Source: Myxococcales bacterium | GTDB taxonomy: Bacteria > Myxococcota > Polyangia > Nannocystales > Nannocystaceae | DNA: 64,000 bases | Reading direction: 5' to 3' | Assembly (NCBI GenBank): GCA_016793465.1 | Contig: JAEUJW010000075.1 | Location: 372,001-436,000 of the forward strand | In this document: positions 60,643 through 64,000 of the stretch, in pieces | Numbering within the stretch: position 1 is the stretch's first letter | Layout of the letters: the number at the start of each line of letters is the position of its first letter | Notes under the pieces: model-generated | What the model was told of the DNA's origin: nothing | The model's database searches: none | What the model saw: the letters and a program-made list of their open reading frames with translations, nothing else | Position numbers and translations under genes: made by a program

Positions 60643-62616
60643 ATGCACCTCATCAAAGTCGCCGCCGCCTCGCTCAACCAGACCCCGCTCGACTGGGACC
60701 GCAACCAGGCCAACATCGTGCGCGCGATCCGGGCCGCCCGCGGCGCCGGCGTGGCCGTGCTGTGCCTGCCCGAGCTGTGCATCCCCGGCTACGGCTGCGA
60801 GGACGAGTTCCACAGCCGCGGCGTGACCCTGCAGTCGTGGCGCGTCTTACAAGAGGTGCTGCCCGAGACCGCGGGCATCGCCGTGGCCCTCGGCCTGCCG
60901 GTGATGCACCGCGGGGTCATGTACAACGCGGTGTGCCTGGCGGTCGACGGCAAGATCGCCGGCCTGGTCGCCAAGCGCTTCCTGCCCGGCGACGGCGTGC
61001 ACTACGAGCCGCGGTGGTTCAAGCCCTGGCCGCCCGGCAAGTCGATCCAGTGGAAGCACGACGGCCAGACCTACCCGCTCGGCGACCTGCTGTTCGAGGT
61101 CGGCGGCCTGCGCATCGGCTTCGAGATCTGCGAGGACGCGTGGGTGCCCGGCCGCCCCGGGCCCGAGCTCGCGGCCCAGGGCGTCGACATCATCATGAAC
61201 CCGAGCGCGTCGCACTTCGCGTTCGGCAAGCACGAGATCCGCCGGCAGATCGTGCTCGAGGCGGCGCGCAGCTTCGGCGCCACCTACGTCTACGCCAACC
61301 TGATCGGCAACGAGGCCGGCCGCGTGATCTACGACGGCGACGTGCTGATCGCCACCCCCGGCGCCATGAAGGCCGAGGGCCCCCGCTTCGGCATGGACGA
61401 CGTCTACCTCACCGTCGCCGCCATCGACATCGACCACGTGCGCATGTCCCACGCGCGCACGACCTTCACCCCCGCCGTCGACGACAGCCTCCGCCCGGTC
61501 GTCCGCGTCGACGTGCGCCTGCCGACCGCCGACTACGCCGCCACCCCGCCGCTGCCGACCACCGTGTGGGCCGACCCCAGGTTCGAGAAGCACGAGGAGT
61601 TCTCCCGCGCGGTCGCCCTCGGCCTGTTCGACTACCTGCGCAAGAGCCGCTCGCGGGGCTTCGTGGTGTCCCTCAGCGGCGGCGCCGACTCGGCCGCGAT
61701 CGTCTATTTAATTTCGCTGATGGTCGACATCGCCTGCCGCGAGCTCGGCGTCGGCAACGCCTGCATCAGGCTCGGCGTGGCCCCGGTCGCGAGCCCGCGC
61801 GAGCTCGTGCGCAGGCTGCTCGTGTGCGTCTACCAGGCCACCGTCAACAGCTCCGACACCACCCGCAACGCCGCCCGGACCGTCGCCGAGGCCGCCGGCG
61901 CCGAGTTCATGGTCTTCGACGTCGAGCCCCTGGTCCGCGGCTACGTCGGCATGGTCGAGCGCTCGATCGGCCGCGAGCTGACCTGGGAGCACGACGACGT
62001 CGCGCTACAAAACATCCAGGCCCGCGTGCGCGCCCCCGGCGTGTGGATGATCGCCAACCTCCGCAACGCCCTGCTGCTGGCCACCAGCAACCGCAGCGAG
62101 GCCGCCGTCGGCTACGCGACCATGGACGGCGACACCTGCGGCGGCCTGTCGCCGATCACCGGCATCGACAAGGCGTTCCTGCGCGAGTGGCTCGGCTGGG
62201 TCGAGTCGACCGGCCCGACCGGCTTCGGCCCGTTCCCCGCCATGCGCGTGATCAACGTGCAACAGCCGACCGCCGAGCTCCGCCCCGCCGCCAACCACCA
62301 GACCGACGAGGCCGACCTCATGCCCTACCCCCTGCTCGACGCGGTCGAGCGCGCGGCCATCCGCGACAACCTCACGCCCCGCGAGTGCCTGAGCGTGATG
62401 ACCTCCCGCTTCCCCCAGTACGACCGCGAGCAGCTCATCGTGTGGATCAAGCGGTTCTTCCGCCTGTGGTCGCGCAACCAGTGGAAGCGCGAGCGCTACG
62501 CCCCGAGCTTCCACCTCGACGACGAGAACCTCGACCCCAAGACCTGGTGCCGCTTCCCGATCCTGTCCGGCGGCTTCGAACGCGAGCTCACCGAGCTCGA
62601 CACGCCCGCGGGCTGA
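60643..62616 (+). CDS. nadE: Glutamine-dependent NAD(+) synthetase
   Basis: This 657-aa protein has an N-terminal nitrilase-like glutaminase domain with Glu/Lys/Cys triad (CLPELCIPGYGCED, KRFLPGD, GFEICEDAW) and a C-terminal ATP-PPi synthetase domain (VVSLSGGADSAAI P-loop; TSNRSEAAVGYATMDGDTCGG). It converts nicotinate adenine dinucleotide to NAD with glutamine-derived ammonia. The middle and end are as in long NadE forms. It lies 28 nt after the PRPP-synthetase-like gene, likely one operon for NAD supply. Confidence 0.93.
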   Translation: MHLIKVAAASLNQTPLDWDRNQANIVRAIRAARGAGVAVLCLPELCIPGYGCEDEFHSRGVTLQSWRVLQEVLPETAGIAVALGLPVMHRGVMYNAVCLAVDGKIAGLVAKRFLPGDGVHYEPRWFKPWPPGKSIQWKHDGQTYPLGDLLFEVGGLRIGFEICEDAWVPGRPGPELAAQGVDIIMNPSASHFAFGKHEIRRQIVLEAARSFGATYVYANLIGNEAGRVIYDGDVLIATPGAMKAEGPRFGMDDVYLTVAAIDIDHVRMSHARTTFTPAVDDSLRPVVRVDVRLPTADYAATPPLPTTVWADPRFEKHEEFSRAVALGLFDYLRKSRSRGFVVSLSGGADSAAIVYLISLMVDIACRELGVGNACIRLGVAPVASPRELVRRLLVCVYQATVNSSDTTRNAARTVAEAAGAEFMVFDVEPLVRGYVGMVERSIGRELTWEHDDVALQNIQARVRAPGVWMIANLRNALLLATSNRSEAAVGYATMDGDTCGGLSPITGIDKAFLREWLGWVESTGPTGFGPFPAMRVINVQQPTAELRPAANHQTDEADLMPYPLLDAVERAAIRDNLTPRECLSVMTSRFPQYDREQLIVWIKRFFRLWSRNQWKRERYAPSFHLDDENLDPKTWCRFPILSGGFERELTELDTPAG

Positions 62617-62648
62617 GCCGGGGCAGGCCCCGTCGAGACGATGGCCGT

Positions 62649-62972
62649 CTACTCCGCCGGCACGCGATAGACGCGCCCCTCCGCGAGCACGAGCCGATGT
62701 CCGCCGCCCTCCCAGCGCTGCTGCACCTGCTCGTAGTCGAGGCAGTCGAGGAGCCACGCGCAGCCGGCCGAGACCTCGGGCTCGAGCATCGCGCGCAGGT
62801 ACGCCGCGATGGAGTCGTACGAGCCGAGGTACTCGGCCTCGTCGGAGACGGGGTCGCGCACGTCCGACGCTACAGCGGAGGACTCGTCGTCTTGCTCGTC
62901 ACCGAGATCGAGAACAATATCGTCGTCCTGTTCAGACTCGTGGGGTCGGTCAGGCGGTTCGCCATGCGTCAT
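62649..62972 (-). CDS. Acidic hypothetical protein
   Basis: This 107-aa protein has an Asp/Glu-rich N-terminal half (EQDDDIVLDLGDEQDDESS), then a more ordered C-terminal part (EYLGSYDSIAAYLRAMLEPEVS, CAWLLDCLDYEQVQQRWEGGGHRLVL). The preferred start is the ATG at 62972, with TATCAC 6 nt upstream; the frame is open to an ATG at 63035. No family recognised. Possibly a small regulatory or antirestriction-like acidic protein, but that is a guess. Confidence 0.6.
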   Translation of the reverse strand: MTHGEPPDRPHESEQDDDIVLDLGDEQDDESSAVASDVRDPVSDEAEYLGSYDSIAAYLRAMLEPEVSAGCAWLLDCLDYEQVQQRWEGGGHRLVLAEGRVYRVPAE

Positions 62973-63080
62973 GGCCTGGTGATAGCTCGTCCTGTGGATA
63001 TGACCCTCTAAACATTCTTTTCGCGGACTTTTCATGTAACCACGAAATCTCCCGCGTCTTGGACGCCGCTTGCAGTGACA

Positions 63081-63108
63081 TTGCGTCGACGCTCGCCCGT
63101 CGTATCAT
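63081..63108 (+). promoter_or_regulatory. TTGCGT-16 nt-TATCAT promoter of DUF429 gene
   Basis: TTGCGT (63081-63086) and TATCAT (63103-63108) have the same hexamer and spacing as the toxin-antitoxin promoter. The GTG start lies 10 nt after TATCAT. Confidence 0.5.
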
Positions 63109-63118
63109 CGGACTCACC

Positions 63119-63874
63119 GTGCGCACCCTCGGCGTCGACATGGCGAGCCAGCCGAACAAGACCGGCGTCGCCCGCATCACCTGGCTGACCGACCGCGCCG
63201 TCGTCGAGGACATCGACCGCAAGGCCGACGACGCCCGCCTCGACCGGCTCGCGGCGGAGGCCGACGCCATCGGCGTCGACGCCCCGTTCGGCTGGCCGCG
63301 CAGCTTTAATGATTTTCTCGCCGAGCACCGCCGCGGGCTGCTCGTGGACACCGCCTGGTCGACGGCGCGACGCGACGACCTGCGGTTTCGTCGCACCGAT
63401 CGACGGGTCCACGAGCGCACCGGTCGCTGGCCGCTCTCGGTCTCGTCGGACCTCATCAGCATCCCGGCCATGCGCTGCGCCGCCTTCCTGGCCCGCCAGC
63501 GGGTCGGCGATCGCAGCGGCGACGGCCGCGTCTACGAGGTCTATCCGGCGGCCGCGCTGACGATCTGGGGCTTCTCGCGCGACAGCTACAAGGGCGACCA
63601 GCACCCGGCCCGGACCGCGCTGCTCGCCGAGCTGCGGCGGCGCGCGCCCTGGCTCGAGCTGTCCGCGCCGCTGGCCGAGCGCTGCGTGGCCAGCGACGAC
63701 TGCCTCGACGCGCTGCTCGCCGCCCTGATCGCCCGCGCCGCGGTCCGCGGGCTCACCGTGCGCCCGGCGCCCGACGACCTCGAGCTCGCGCGCGAGGAGG
63801 GCTGGATCGCCCTGCCGCTCGCCGACTCGCTCGCGCGCCTCATGGAGCCGCCGCTGCCCGGCGCGCCCGCGTGA
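63119..63874 (+). CDS. DUF429 protein
   Basis: This 251-aa protein has DUF429 features: VRTLGVDMASQPNKTGVARITW (RNase H-like Asp near the start), GVDAPFGWPRSFNDFL, RRTDRRVHERTGRWPLSVSSDLISIPAMRCA and VYEVYPAAALTIWGF. The family is a predicted RNase-H-fold nuclease of unknown role. GTG at 63119 is used because the conserved strand starts right after it. The short AT-rich island TTTAATGATTTTC lies inside the gene (63305-63317). Confidence 0.8.
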   Translation: MRTLGVDMASQPNKTGVARITWLTDRAVVEDIDRKADDARLDRLAAEADAIGVDAPFGWPRSFNDFLAEHRRGLLVDTAWSTARRDDLRFRRTDRRVHERTGRWPLSVSSDLISIPAMRCAAFLARQRVGDRSGDGRVYEVYPAAALTIWGFSRDSYKGDQHPARTALLAELRRRAPWLELSAPLAERCVASDDCLDALLAALIARAAVRGLTVRPAPDDLELAREEGWIALPLADSLARLMEPPLPGAPA

Positions 63875-64000
63875 CCGCTCACCCCGGGTCGAACGCCGGG
63901 CGATCGCCGTGGTCGCTCGTCCGTGTGAGCGCCGCCGTGACGCCCGCCCGCTCGTCGGCGCCGCGAGGGCCAGGCAGACCTCGCCACCAGGACGCGTGAC
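63875..64000. other. Window end, no gene seen
   Basis: 126 nt after the DUF429 gene. No open frame or signal that I can support. Confidence 0.3.

Overview
The window is very GC-rich (third codon positions almost always G or C) and dense with protein genes on both strands. I see no rRNA, tRNA, CRISPR array, phage module or insertion sequence. Four traits point to a myxobacterium, most likely of the Nannocystis branch: a eukaryotic-type Ser/Thr kinase with a huge Ala/Ser/Thr/Pro linker; more than a dozen lipoproteins whose lipobox is followed by a Thr/Ser/Gly/Pro-rich stalk; an Oar-like TonB-dependent receptor; and a C-terminal Cys/membrane-helix/Arg tag of the MYXO-CTERM kind. The placement is inference from gene content, not from a marker gene.

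Layout. 1-2.7 kb: 3' end of a receptor-type kinase. 2.7-8.4 kb: carotenoid cluster, with crtC and crtD on the minus strand diverging from crtE, a UbiE-like methyltransferase and crtU. 8.5-21.2 kb: surface lipoproteins, a decayed lipoprotein gene, a stress-type membrane protein with a tiny partner, a PHP-domain lipoprotein, a GH19 lysozyme/chitinase-like protein facing a possible accessory gene, and a DUF1801 protein. 21.5-26 kb: TonB-dependent receptor and a PIN toxin-antitoxin pair. 26-34 kb: FG-GAP lipoprotein, MBL-fold protein, and a tight operon crtY-Rieske-NYN-membrane protein. 34-42 kb: ferritin-like lipoprotein, multihaem cytochrome, antiporter-UspA fusion, an NIS siderophore-type synthetase coupled to a TauE exporter. 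42.4-45.5 kb: a two-gene unit in which a TAXI-type periplasmic binding domain is fused to a pore-like segment and RCK-like domains. 45.5-59 kb: more lipoproteins, a CAP-domain protein, a DUF2330 surface protein, an old-yellow-enzyme homologue, DUF1003, two unrelated ceramidase-like proteins, an Omp85-type barrel and a cytochrome-like pair. 59-64 kb: a divergent PRPP synthetase paired with NAD synthetase, an acidic hypothetical protein and a DUF429 protein.

How the genes work together. crtE, crtU, crtC, crtD and crtY together suggest an aromatic, hydroxylated, further desaturated carotenoid; phytoene synthase and phytoene desaturase are not in the window. The crtD/crtC junction lacks a usable crtC start and looks frameshifted. 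Many genes have a TANNNT box 6-9 nt upstream of the start codon, which suggests frequent leaderless transcription. I rate the TAXI-pore-RCK protein with its coupled RCK partner as the best candidate for an undescribed system: it looks like a ligand-gated ion channel built from a transporter binding protein.
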